Shown: piece by piece, positions 53,453 to 64,000 of the stretch | Position numbering within the stretch: position 1 is the first letter of the stretch | How the letters are laid out: every line of letters begins with the position of its first letter | From: Areca catechu | Lineage: Eukaryota; Streptophyta; Magnoliopsida; Arecales; Arecaceae | Length of the DNA stretch: 64,000 nt | Direction of reading: 5' to 3' | Assembly: GCA_021397845.1 (NCBI GenBank) | Contig: CM038040.1 | Coordinates: forward strand, 63,876,088-63,940,087 | Translations under genes and position numbers: made by a program | Notes under the pieces: model-generated | Seen by the model: only the letters and a program-made list of their open reading frames with translations | What the model was told of the DNA's origin: nothing | Database searches by the model: none

Positions 53453-56414
53453 ATGAGTTCTTTGGCTAGTAAGTTTCTCGATGATCTTTTTTATTTAGGT
53501 TTTTGGAGTCTTTCATTTCCATTCTATCTACTTCAATTTCTCTTCTACTGATTCTTTTTTTTGTTCTTTGTTTTACTTTCGATGAGAGGCTTGCTTTTGA
53601 AAGGGTTTCATCTCTCCCTCTCTTTTTATGTGAATTATTCTTTATTTTTCTTTTTAGTTTTGGTCCTTAGGATAGAGACACCCTCCAATTCCGTGGGCTC
53701 CTAGCCTTCGGATGAGGGCCAAGATGAACCCCCATCCTTGACTATAGTCCGGGCCCTAGCCAAAGCATCACCCTTGGCCGAGACTTTCACTGTCCCCTCA
53801 GAGTTCGGGGATACAAAGCTGGGGGAATTCCCTCTAGGGGAGGTTCAATCTATATTATTCGAGGGGGCTTTGGAGCACCTTCGGATCAAGTTTCATATCC
53901 CCCCGAAGTTTATGGTAGAGGTTCCTTTGCCCTCGGAATGGGTCTGTGACCCACCTCCAAGCCAACTCATACTCTACAAGGAGTGCCTGAAGGCCGGGGC
54001 CTGACTCCCCTTTTTTCTTTCTTTGTAGAACTTCTTAGGTTTTTTGAAATCTTGGCATGCACTCTAGTGCCAAACTCTTGGCATTTCATCTATGGGTTTA
54101 CAATGAAGTATATCTCCACAGGCATAAAACCATTCCTTAAACACTCCCAGTTTTGAGGGTGGTACTATGTATTCCCTCAGAACAAATAATGGGATAACCC
54201 TTTTCTTCACGGGATTCCTTCTGCTATACATCATTGAAAAGAATACTATTTTTTTGTCAAGCACCTTATAGGCAACCGAGGTCTGAGGCCATGGGGGGGC
54301 CCACAGTGATCAGTTACTTCATCCCCGATACTGAGTGAGGAAGAAAGGGGGCAATATGAAGCTCTTCTTCTCCACAATGTTTCTAATGCTGGACTATTCA
54401 TGCATGCCAATTATTTTTGTGTTAGGCATTAAGTTAGGAGCTTGTACCCCAAATTTCAAGCCAAGATATTAAGTAAAAGAATCTATAGAAATTTCGAAGC
54501 ATGGGCATGCAGAAATAAATCCTAAAAGTGAAGAAATAGGATCACCAAGGCTGAGAAGCCCTGGTAGGACTAGCTCTTCTGCAATACCACTACCAAAGGA
54601 GTCTAGGGAGTATACCTGGTAGAGATTTATAGTTTGATCCATGAAGAGTTTGCTCTATGCTCTCGGATGTGGCCTGAAAAATAAAGCTATCGACCCTGCG
54701 AATTTATGACTATCAATCCAATGACTCGAAAGCTTGTTAGATGGAATCCTTGGATTCATGAACTCCGAGGGACCTGCAAATCACCTATTAGGGGTTAAAA
54801 ATAAGGAAAAGTAGGGTTAGATCGCTGAAAGAAGAAAAGGGGAAGAGGTTTGAGGAAGGTGGCCAAGAGGTGAAGAAGGCTAGCGGCTTGGAGGTAGGGC
54901 ACAGGGATCACACAGATTTTCGTATGGATCACACAGATATCCTTAATCACATAGAAATTCACTCAAGATCTTGAGAAAAACTCAAGAGAAATTTATTCAT
55001 AACAATTCATAATAATTGATCATTAGTTACAAGAGGGTGGAGGGGTGGGGTATTTATAGATGTTTTCCAAGTCCTCTCGTTGTTATGATAGAATTACAAA
55101 GTTGAGTGGGAGAGGGATTACAAGGTTGCTTAGAATTAGGAGTATACACTTTGAATAAAACTAGAATATAATCTCCTTGTTGACTTGGGAAGGGACTTCC
55201 TTGTTGGGTTGGGAAAGAATATTATTTCCTTTGAACTAGTCTTCCTCTTGGGCGCCTAGGCTTGTCATGAATGGGCCTAGGGCGCCAACTACTTATGGGC
55301 TTTTAGGCTGGGGCACCTGGAGGGCAGCATATTCCCTTGGGATCTTGGTCTCTTGGGGCTTGGATGCCTTATTGAACTTAGGCTTGACTTTAGGGCAGCA
55401 AAGGGCATCTCCAATATGGGCTTGGGCGGCCATCAAGGTGCTTTATAGACTTGGGCTTGCTTTGCTTTGGGAGGGCCTAGTGAAGGCTTTGGCTGGTGCT
55501 CCTCCTCTTGTATAACTGGACTTGACACGGACTTATAACACAAACTTGTACTGGACCTACAGGACTCAGTTGGATTGGTTGAAATGCTCAACTTATTACA
55601 GGACTCACATCAACTTAACTGGACTAGACTCAACATAAAACTTATAGGACTCTTAGGACTCAAAATTGGCTCAACATGAGCTGACTAAATAACTAAGCTC
55701 AACTGACCCGAACATGTCCCAAAACTTGACTCATAAATCCTAATTATGTGAGTCAACTCTAAATATAGGACTCAAATATAACAAGGCCTGAAAACAAAAG
55801 TTAAGACCCAAATACAGGACTCAAATGACTAACACAGCCAGCTTATTAGACTCAAAGATAAAATTTGAATCATGGCTAAGAAACTCAAAACTCAGGGATC
55901 CATAGTGAACAAGGGTTAACCTGATGTTCCAATTAGTTTCTAGCATGGACATGCTTTTATCCGATGAGACCCTTTCATAATTGGGTCTGTGTCGGCTATA
56001 GCCATGAGGTTTGAGCAAAGCATACTCATTTTGCCCCTTTTCTTCCATGCCAGGTCACTTGTTTTTGTATGGTAATTATACTCCTTTTTCTTGCAAAGAT
56101 GGACCCTGCAAAAGCCAAAAAGCTGAAGCAGAAGGCCTTCTCCAAGCCATTGGCTCCTCTCTTTATGAGGTAGAGGACTGAGCTGGCATCTCGCAAAGGG
56201 TCAACAAGAGGCTCCATATCTAGAGGGAGTGCTCACACCGAGGGTGGTGTTCCCCCCACACCCCTGTCGGCCCTTGTTCGGGTGGCGAATGTCAAGGTTT
56301 TAGAGGAAACCCCAGTGTCTGCTCCCGAATCTAAGGGACAAGGGGTGCAAGTTGTGCTAGGCCAGAGCATCAATAATTGGACTACCGCCCTTGGGGCTTT
56401 CATAAGCATGCTCT
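53453..56414 (+). pseudogene. E4 accessory gene 2 (full form), split by S3 and cut by E7
   Basis: ATG 53453 starts M-S-S-L; GTAAGT follows at 53469, so a short first exon and an intron to about 53660 are likely. The PF04195-like domain spans 53738-54280: ALEHLRIKFHIPP, P-S-Q-L-I-L-Y-K-E-C-L-K-A-G-A, then S-W-H-F-I-Y-G-F and G-W-Y-Y-V-F-P. S3 interrupts at 54420. After it comes a possible intron (56071-56099, GTAATT to AAAG), then a basic/Ser-rich exon from MDPAKAKKLKQKAFSKP to 56414, where E7 begins. The coiled coil would lie right of E7. Confidence 0.7.
54420..56028. repeat. S3: solo LTR, chromovirus type, perfect target duplication
   Basis: Ends TGTTAGGCATT...GCATACTCA, flanks TTTTG at 54415-54419 and 56029-56033. 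The interior aligns with the E5 LTR (around 54545-54810, 'caaggctgagaag', 'gagggacctgcaaatcacct'; and 55660-55690, 'ctcaacatgagctgact'). Confidence 0.88.
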
Positions 56415-58242
56415 TGTTGGGAATTGAATCCCAAAGCCGATCATCTAGGCTATAGACGGTTATGCCATTTTGTAAAAGTATATGAATTTTTAATGAATAA
56501 AAGTTATTCTTTTAACTGTTCATCATATTTACATTTTTCTGAAATGAACTCTTGTATGATGGAGTCCTTAGAACTACATTATTTGATATAGAGAGGATAT
56601 ATCAAGTAGTTCTTAAACTGGTTCACAACCAAATGATACATTGTCATAGGATGATGATGTATCAAGTGCAGGTTGTTATATGTCATATTTGTTGGGTGTC
56701 CTCTTAATCAAGGAGTATGGAGACACTGGTGTGACATGCAAGTGAAATGTGTGATATCTCATTGAACATGACCATCTGCGGAGCTCCCTTCTGCCAAAGG
56801 GTTGCTCGTGAAGGGATATGGGTATATGTGTCCCTCAAACCTGAGGTCACCATGGCAACTTGCAAATAACTCACTGTACTTTGGTGCCGGACCATCTAGA
56901 TTTCTAATCTAATGATGGAAGGTTTCTAGGTGCAGTCAAGCACTAGTGGAGCAGTGGTGGATCAAGATGGAATTGACCCCTTCAAATAGTTTGGAGTGAA
57001 TGACTCATTATGTTTTAATTTAGCAAATCCTTTGCCAGGGTAGTTCTTGTGAGGAGTCATAAAACTTGTAAAGTTGAGACGATCTGGATAAACCAAATTA
57101 GGGTTAGCAGTCGAACCCTAGGTCATCATGAACATTATGAGATCAAAGGGATGAATTATGTGGTAACCATATACTAGAGGTTCTAGAGAGGTGCTCTGTG
57201 TCTTCGACCTATCTGGACATCGGGTATCATTGTTAGATGAGGACTTTGAATGGTATTGGAAGTGTTCCAATGCTACCGACTTAGTGTTCGAACATCTGGG
57301 ATCACACACCATATGGATTTCTATCTGATCTTAAGGTTGATCAATGATTAAGAATCATTTGCCATCATCGAAGGTCAATATGATTAACCATATTCCAAGT
57401 ATCGACACTTGCTTGAGTCAACACTTGAAAAGTATCAACACTTGGCAATTTTGCATGAGTCAACACTTACTATGACGAGCAAAATTTCTGGGAAGAATTT
57501 TTAGAAAGATTTGACTTCAAATTTTGAATTCGATTTTCGATTTTTGGGCATTTTTGGCTCCAGGCTTTCTTGGTATGATAGTCATACTTGCTTTCTTGGC
57601 TTGGACCCATTTGGTATGGCACTTGACCTTCTCCCCCAATCACTCCTCCTTCCTCTTTCTCCCTCTTAAATAAAGGTTATTCTATAGGGCTTTGGCGGTT
57701 TTTTGTTCTTCGTTTTATTTTGTTGGCTGGTTACAAGGTCTCCACATCGCAAGAGAAAAAGAGGGATAAGGGTTTGTGAGTTTTTAGGGATTGGGTGTGA
57801 GAAACCTAGCATTCAAGCTAGGTCTTGGGAAGAGAGTTTCTTAGGAAGGGTTCCACCTCTCCTCCTTGTCTTCCCGGAAGAAGAAGATCGGCTCGAAGGA
57901 TCTCGAAGAGCTAGCACCCCGAGGGAGTTGTCAGTGTCGAGCCCTGATATGAACTACCTGTAGAGGCTAAACATATGTGTAGCTCAAGAGCACCATCCTT
58001 GGAGCACCGCCACTGCATCCATCAAAGGTATAACAGTAAGGTATCTTTATATCTTTGAGTTTTATCTTGTTTTTGATGTTTATTGCATGCTATATCATTA
58101 TACTAGATTTTCTTGGAGGAAGATTGGTAGACCATTTGGTCGATCTACCAAGTCTTCCACTGTGCTTGTTTTAAAATAGTTTTAAAATGCATGTTTCTGC
58201 CTTGCTGATGCATATTGGTATGCTTCCCTGTTTTTACCTTCA
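56415..58242 (+). repeat. 5' LTR of E7
   Basis: Starts TGTTGGGAATTGAATCCC; end placed just before the primer site (ACCTTCA). A TATA-like TTAAATAAAGG lies at 57666-57676. Bases 57400-57475 hold 'gtatcgacacttg' and 'agtcaacactt' forms, decayed relatives of the GTCGAC motif. Confidence 0.85.
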
Positions 58243-58243
58243 A

Positions 58244-58255
58244 TGGTATCAGAGC
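58244..58255 (+). other. Primer-binding site of E7 (initiator Met tRNA)
   Basis: TGGTATCAGAGC, the standard plant copia primer site, one base after the LTR. Confidence 0.92.
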
Positions 58256-60106
58256 TAGGTTCATCGTAGTATAATAATATTAGCATGCTTTAACATCATA
58301 TTTTGTCTTTTAAAGTACTTGGAATGAGTGCTTCACCATGGCCATCCGGTCATAGGAGAGAAGTAGGGCTACAAGATCCTCTCTTCCCATTCAATGGGGT
58401 CTCCTATGGCATCTAGGGATGTCGCTTGTGATTGACTCATGAATAGGAAAGATAAAAAAAAATATAGATTAAAAATATTTTAATCCTGTATTATGATCTT
58501 AAAACAAATTTAGATAAGATCTAAGAGTTTTGTTTTGATCGAATTTGATTGAAAGTTTGGTGAAACTTTGGATTTGAAATCACTGTTATTGCCCTGTGAC
58601 AGACCTTGAGTCAACCTCTTGAGTCGACTCATGAAGGTTGAAGTGTCGACACTTGGGCTTGTGAGTTGACACTTTTCCTTGAAGGTGTCGACTCATGAAC
58701 GCTTCCCAGAAAACATAGTGTTCTATTTTCTTCTTATCTCAGGCCTTGAATCGATCCAAGTGTCGACACTTGCCCTTGGTGGGTCGACACTTGACTGAAA
58801 AGTTGCAAAAATAGTGAATTCAAATTTCTTATTATTATAAAATTATTTTATATTTGTAAATTAAAATTATTTTAATTTATTAAGGCTATTGAACTTAATT
58901 AAGAATTAAGTCACTTTGAATGACTAAGAACTCTAGGAATATGATTCAAAGATTTTAAGTCATTTTAATAAGCCTTAAGGGTCATGGGTTAGCTTCTATT
59001 AGGTCCTTAATTAGGTTAGACCTTAGTTTAGATGCATTGAACTATGTAGAGAATCATTCTAATCAAATGTTGAGTTAGGACTTCTCTCTATAGATCTCTC
59101 TAATAGTTAGATTGATAAGCCATAGATCTAAATGGACTTTATTTATGGCCCAATGGTCAGCCCGAGTCTTTTGGCTAGTCTAATCGACTTTGATGAACCA
59201 ATTGGTGTCTAGGTAAGTTTGGCATCTTGATCATGGTTCTTTGGGGCTACCTCTTACCTGGCCAACTCGGTTGGTGTCTAAGACAAGATGGTTAATGGCG
59301 AAACCCAACCCATAATCTCACTTACCTAGCCAATATGGTCGATCAGAATTGATTAGATAGCTCACTGACTCGTGTTAACCAATGTCACCCAAGGTTAGTC
59401 AGTCTTAATTGATTTTAAGTGCCCATGGATCATTAGTTATGAGTAACCCTCCTTGATTGCTGATGTGGTCAGTGAGAGGTTGATCCATGTCTTCTCATCT
59501 CTTCTTCTATCATAATAAAATTAAATCCACTAAATTATTAGGTCCATAAAAAGATGAAGTTATGGGGATAACCGAGTCTTAGCCTCCTATTAAGTGGGAT
59601 GGTAATGCATTCAATAGTTGGGTGTTCATCAGCAGATCCAAAGATTAGGTGTTCATCGGGCTATTGGAATTGTTGTTCCTAATATGATGGCTCAGTGTGA
59701 CTCTCTTAATGATGGTCAGGTAGGCCGACCAAAGTCGTGCTTGACTATTCGTTAGTTAAAAGCATCGAATTTTGTCATGTTAATGGTTGGACCTAACCAA
59801 GACCTTCAATAACAGGCCCAAAGACCGATTGAAGTGCACCTTGGGACAAAACCTTAATACTAGAGGTTACTTGGAGAAGTAATCAGTTGAAGAACCTACC
59901 TTTAGACGTGCATGGGTGGGCCAGCCAAAGTCGGGCTCATGTGTTGTTTATTGGACTCTAGTACCCACTTAGGAATCAAAGTGATTCCTCGGATTGGAGG
60001 TAGAGGCTACCAGTCTGAACAAAATAGTGGGAGGGCCTTTAGACGAAAGTCCATATATATAGGATAATAATTCATATACACTAATTAGCTTTGGTTTTCT
60101 TTTCAG
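58256..60106 (+). other. E7 leader with GTCGAC cluster
   Basis: A 1.85-kb leader with no recognised gene. Bases 58618-58795 hold five exact GTCGAC sites, two of them in the 14-base palindrome AAGTGTCGACACTT. Bases 59150-59400 have loose repeats around 'ggtcagcccgagtc' and 'cttacctagccaa'. TTTCAG directly before the gag ATG could be a splice acceptor. Confidence 0.6.
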
Positions 60107-60952
60107 ATGTCTTCCAACCTGTCACTCTAGTCTCTTATCGATAATGAGAAGCTTAAGGGTCCTAATTTCAATAGCTGGTATCGAAGGCTCGGGATTGTCC
60201 TGGAGCATGAACGGATCTTGTATGTGATATCAAATCCGGCACATGAAACCCCTGCTCCCAATGCTCGGGGTTCGATCAGAGACACTTATCAGAAGTGGCT
60301 CTCTGACAGGTTCACTATCCGATGCATTATGTTAGCAGCAATGAATGATGAGTTTAGTCACAAGTTCGAAGAAGCCCAGCCATAAGAAATCCTTCAAAGG
60401 TTGAAGGAGTCTTTTGAGATGCCAAACAATGTTGAGAGATACAGGGTCTCCAGTACTATCTATAATGTGCGGATGCGTGATGGAGCCTCAGTCATTGATC
60501 ATGTATTGTACATGATCGAGACGATTGAGTGCCTGGGCAAGCTCGGATGTCCCTTGCATGAACAGCTCGAGAAAGATGCGATTCTAAATTCCCTGCACTC
60601 TTCCTATCTAGATTTTATCGATCATTATAGAATGAATAAGCCTGCAGTTAACTACCACGGTCTGTTGGGGTTACTGTAGACTTATGAGAAAGACCACCAT
60701 TTGAATAAAGGGGTGGTAAATCTAGTGGGAGGATCTTTGACAGGGCGTTGTCCCTTTAAGAAAGAGAAAAAGAAAAGTAAAGGGAAACGGGTGCAAAATG
60801 CTTCTAGGTCTAGTCAAGCCAAGAAGGAGAAGGTTGATAAGAGCCAAGCGGAGTGCTTTTTTTACAAGAAGTGAGAACATTTGAAGAGGAACTATCCTCT
60901 TTACATTGCATCCCTTGACCCGAACAGGTCCAAGAAGAGGAAGCAGCCATAA
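60107..60952 (+). pseudogene. Gag of E7 (UBN2 type)
   Basis: ATG at 60107 (MSSNLSL, then TAG). Copia gag core: LKGPNFNSWYRRLGIVLEHE, IMLAAMNDEF, LKESFEMPNNVERYRVSSTI and DHVLYMIETIECLGKLGCPL. The zinc knuckle reads CFFYKK-stop-EHLKRNYP; two of its Cys are Tyr and a stop replaces Gly. There are stops at about 60128, 60383, 60677 and 60872. All four are reachable from sense codons by C to T or G to A. Confidence 0.85.
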
Positions 60953-60999
60953 GGTGCTAGATAAGGTATTTATATGATAATACCTTATAGTTTCTCTAT

Positions 61000-62330
61000 C
61001 TATGATACTACTAACTGGGTATTGGATACAGGAAGTCTAATTCACATTTGCAATTCTTTGCAGGGACTTTAAGTTAGTAGAAGATTCGAGGATGGTAAGA
61101 GATTCTTGAACGTGGGAAATGGAAGCCAAGTTCCAGTCCAGGCATTGGGAGTCCTCAAACTAGTTTTCGAGTCTTGTACAATCATTTTGAATGAGTGTCA
61201 TTATTATCCATCTTTTTTTTAAAATATTATTTCTGTAGGCCAATTGACCATGTATGGTTATGAACTATAAATAAAGAATGACATTTGCAAAATCATTTGG
61301 AATGGTTATGTTGTAATGAATGGATATATGAATAATGGCATTTATGAACTATTACAACCTATTAGTGTAGTGTACACGTCTAGCAAATGTCCTAGGATAA
61401 ATAATGTTAGCGATGCGTACCTATGGTATTATAGGCTATGTCATATTAACAATAATAGGATAAACAGGTTGAAGTGCAAGGGTCTTCTCGACTTTAGTGA
61501 AAGTGGTTCACTTCCAACCTGTGAGTCCTGTTTTCTTGGAAAGAAGACAAAATCACCTTTTACTAGAAAAGATGAACGAGCCAAAGAAATTTTGAGTCTG
61601 GTACATACTGATGTATGCAGACCCATGAATATTAGTGCCAGAGGTGGGTACAGTTATTTCATTATATTTACAGATAACCTTTCGAGGTATGGTTATGTCT
61701 TCTTGATGAGACATAAATATGAGTCGTTTGAAATATTCAAATGATATCATAATGAAGCAGAAAAATAAATTAGAAGATGTATCAAAACCCTTCGATCAGA
61801 TTAAGGCAATGAATATCTTTCCGGGGAGTTTCTAACATATCTCGAAGAGAATGGGATTCTCTCTCAATGGACACCTCCAAGGATACCTTAGTTAAATGAA
61901 GTGTATAAAAGGAGGAATCGAACCCTGTTAAACATGGTTCGATCCATAATGGGCTTTGCTTCTCTACTGCTATCCTTTTGGGGATACGCTCTAGAATCAC
62001 CCTATTACCTTTTGAATAGGGCTCCGAGTAAATTCGTTAACAAAACCCCAAATGAGATATGGACTGGACGTAAGCCGACACTCTCATACCTTCGGGTCTG
62101 GGGTTGCCCGGCTTATGTAAAATGTTTGAAAATGGATAAACTTGGACCTAGATCTAACCGGTGCCTATTTGTTGGGTATCCAAAAGAGTCTAAGGGGTAT
62201 TACTTCTACTTAGCTGAGGAACAAAAATTATTCATCAAACTTAGGGCTATCTTTTTGGAAAAGGAGTTCCTTGGTGAAGGAACTGTAATCACTAAGATTG
62301 AACTTAGTAAAGTTCAACAAGTAGAATAAC
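61000..62330 (+). pseudogene. Protease and integrase of E7
   Basis: Protease: WVLDTGSLIHIC, catalytic DTG at 61025-61033. The gag-pre-integrase zinc region is 61409-61560: WYYRLCHINNNRINRLKC (usual W-H replaced by W-Y) and CESCFLGKK. Integrase core: LVHTDVCRPM and IIFTDNLSRYGY keep two Asp; in LNEVYKRRNRTL at 61890-61930 the catalytic Glu is Lys (codon 61907-61909). The end (61940-62300) has GYALESPYYLLNRAPSK and WGCPAYVK. Stops at 61742, 61770 and 61889 break the frame. Confidence 0.87.
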
Positions 62331-62448
62331 TAAACACTTAAGGGACAATATAGAATCGGTTGTGATTAGATCACACCCAGAGCCCATATAGGAACCATTA
62401 AGGAGATCTAATAGGGTACCGAGTCGACTGGATAGATACTATAGTTTC

Positions 62449-63850
62449 TTGGTCCGGGGCAGTGATCCCATTGAACTCGATGAGAATAATGAGGATCCGA
62501 TCACCTATATGGATGCGATGCAGAGGTCCAACTCTGAGAAATGGCTAGAAGCCATGCAATCCAAAATGGAATCCATGAAAATCAACAATGTATGGACATT
62601 GGTTGATCCACCTAAAGGGATAAAATCCATTGGGTTTAAATGGATTTTCAAGAGGAAAAGGGCCGCAGACGAGCAGGTGGAGACCTATAAAGCCCGTTTG
62701 GTTGTCAAAGGATGTCGTCAATATTATGGTATTGACTATGATGAGACGTTTTCTCCTATGGCAATGCTCAAGTCCATTCGGATCATGCTTGCTTTAGCGG
62801 CACACTTTGACTATGAAATTTGGCAAATGGATGTCCGAACAGCTTTCCTGAATGGTGAGCTAGAAGAGGAGGTGTATATGATACAACCTAAAGGGTTCAC
62901 ATCCATAAACGAGTCAAAGGTGTGCAAGCTTCAAAGGTCCATCTATGGACTGAAACAAGCATCACGGAGTTGGAACATGCGATTTGATAAGTGTATCAAA
63001 TCATATGGCTTCGTTAGGAACGGAGAAGAACCTTGCATTTACAAGTGAGTTAATGATTCTGTGATTGTGTTTCTTGTGTTGTATGTGGATGACATTCTCT
63101 TAATCGGGAATGACATCCTAGCACTACAAGGAATAAAGGTCTAGTTGTCATCTCAGTTCTCTATGAAGGACTTGGGCGAAGCCTCTTACATACTGGGTAT
63201 GAAGATCTATAGAGATAGATCTAATAGGCTTCTGGGACTGTCCTAGTCTACGTACATTGACACTGTGCTGAAGCAGTTCAGCATGAAAAATTCCAAGAAA
63301 GGCTATCTCTCGATAGGCACTGGAATTGCTCTCTCCAAAGAGGATTGTGCGACAACTCCTAAGGAGAGAGAGCATAAGAGCAGCATCCCATATGCTTCAG
63401 TAGTGGGTTCTATCATGTACGCTATGACATGTACTAGACCAGACATGGCATACTCACTAGGTATAGTGACCAGATACCAGTTTGACCCAGGTGAAGCTCA
63501 TTGAAAAGTGGTAAAGACCATCCTTAAGTATTTGTAAAATACTAAGGACCAATGGCTGATTTATAGAGAACCTAACTTGAAACTTATGGGATATACTGAC
63601 TCCAGTTTCCAGTCAAATAAGGATGACAGCAAGAGTGTGTCAGGATTTGACTTCACCCTTAATGGAGGAGCGATCCGCTACAAAAGTTCTAAGCAGCCTA
63701 CTGTGGTGGACTCAGTATGCCAAGCAGAGTAAAACCACATTCTACGATGCTATCACCTTGTATGAGAGATCGTGGAACGAGGTGACATTGACCTTCAAAA
63801 GATCGATGAAAAGGAGAACCTGGCTGACCCCTTCACTAAAGCCATTGGAA
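62449..63850 (+). pseudogene. Reverse transcriptase and RNase H of E7
   Basis: RVT_2-type RT: a 199-codon open part 62449-63048 with NNVWTLVDPPKGIKSIGFKW, YKARLVVKGCRQYYGIDYDE, DVRTAFLNGELEEEVYM and LKQASRSWN. A TGA follows at 63046. The active site LYVDDILLIGND is intact (YVDD 63082-63093). YASVVGSIMYAMTCTRPD lies at 63390. RNase H: LMGYTDSSFQSNKDDSKS (63585) keeps its Asp; the second acidic region is broken by a stop (63731). The end is N-L-A-D-P-F-T-K-A-I (63817). Confidence 0.9.
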
Positions 63851-63914
63851 TTCAAGAGTTCGATAGTTATAAATGGAAAATGGGAATGAGATTCTATACC
63901 GATTGGCTTTAGTC

Positions 63915-64000
63915 CAAGTGGGAGTTGTTGAGAATTGTGTCCCAAAGCCAATCGTCTAGACCATAGACGGTTGTGCCATTTTGTAATTGTATATAAATTT
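63915..64000 (+). repeat. Polypurine tract and start of the 3' LTR of E7
   Basis: AAGTGGGAGT is the usual copia polypurine tract, followed by TGTTGAGAATTG at 63926. Only 75 LTR bases fall in the window. Confidence 0.88.

Larger units (their letters stand above)
31039..56414 (-). mobile_element. E4: Tat-type element broken by four later insertions
   Basis: It has one LTR, then a short-form accessory gene and a full-form accessory gene, both on the + strand. By analogy with E2, pol should lie further right on the minus strand, beyond E7 and out of view. The 25 kb span contains only about 4.5 kb of E4 itself; the rest is E5, E6, S3 and the start of E7. E4 itself is inserted in the transposase of T1. 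Confidence 0.72.
56415..64000 (+). mobile_element. E7: Ty1/copia element, open at the right edge
   Basis: 5' LTR, Met-tRNA primer site, gag, protease, integrase, RT, RNase H and polypurine tract in copia order, then the first 75 bases of the 3' LTR at the window end. The left flank GCTCT (56410-56414) should recur right of the window. The visible parts of the two LTRs differ at about 11 of 75 positions, so it is old. It is inserted in the E4 accessory gene 2. Confidence 0.92.

Noticed and set aside
55267..55515. 82-codon Leu/Trp/Gly-rich frame
   Set aside because: It lies within solo LTR S3 and has LTR-derived composition.
1..64000. tRNA, rRNA or intact host protein genes
   Set aside because: I looked on both strands for tRNA arms, rRNA blocks and long open frames with non-transposon domains and found none I can support. 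A dedicated search could still find a short one.

Overview
This is nuclear DNA of a seed plant, most likely a monocot; a palm or a relative is my guess from memory of element style and is not shown by the sequence. No intact host gene is visible. Nearly the whole window is nested transposable elements in several stages of decay: Ty3/gypsy elements of the Tat type, Ty3/gypsy chromovirus relatives, a Ty1/copia element, solo LTRs and a CACTA (En/Spm) DNA transposon. Host-derived sequence is at most a few hundred bases, around 5347-6030 (holding a U2 snRNA pseudogene) and 19270-19905.

Layout. E1 (1-5346) is the 3' end of a + strand Tat-type element. E2 (6031-19269) is a nearly full-length minus-strand Tat-type element with both LTRs, gag, protease, RT, RNase H, a second archaeal-type RNase H, integrase and two accessory genes; solo LTR S1 sits in the second accessory gene. 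E3 (19906-about 25298) has one Tat-type LTR, an accessory gene and a 73-bp tandem array. T1 (25299-31038) is the left part of a CACTA transposon with tnp2 transposase remains. It is broken by E4 (31039-56414), a Tat-type LTR followed by two accessory genes. E4 in turn is broken by E5 (33345-39462, a gag-only chromovirus derivative with a perfect target duplication), E6 (39559-52561, a full Tat-type element that itself holds solo LTRs S4 and S2), solo LTR S3 (54420-56028) and E7 (56415 to the right edge, a copia element).

Main theme. Every Tat-type element here carries a spliced accessory gene on the strand opposite to gag-pol, between pol and the 3' LTR. The full form has a domain I recognise as the 'putative gypsy type transposon' family (PF04195), then an intron, a low-complexity linker, another intron and a long coiled coil. 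It ends in a shared aromatic/acidic signature around (F/Y)P-x-L-(D/N)-L. At least seven copies are present (E1, E2 twice, E3, E4 twice, E6), several with their own TATA box. The same gap of three of these elements also holds unrelated tandem arrays (93, 73 and 46 bp units). Three unrelated LTR or leader regions share dense clusters of the palindrome GTCGAC.

Coordinates of degenerate genes are approximate. Identities quoted are by eye.
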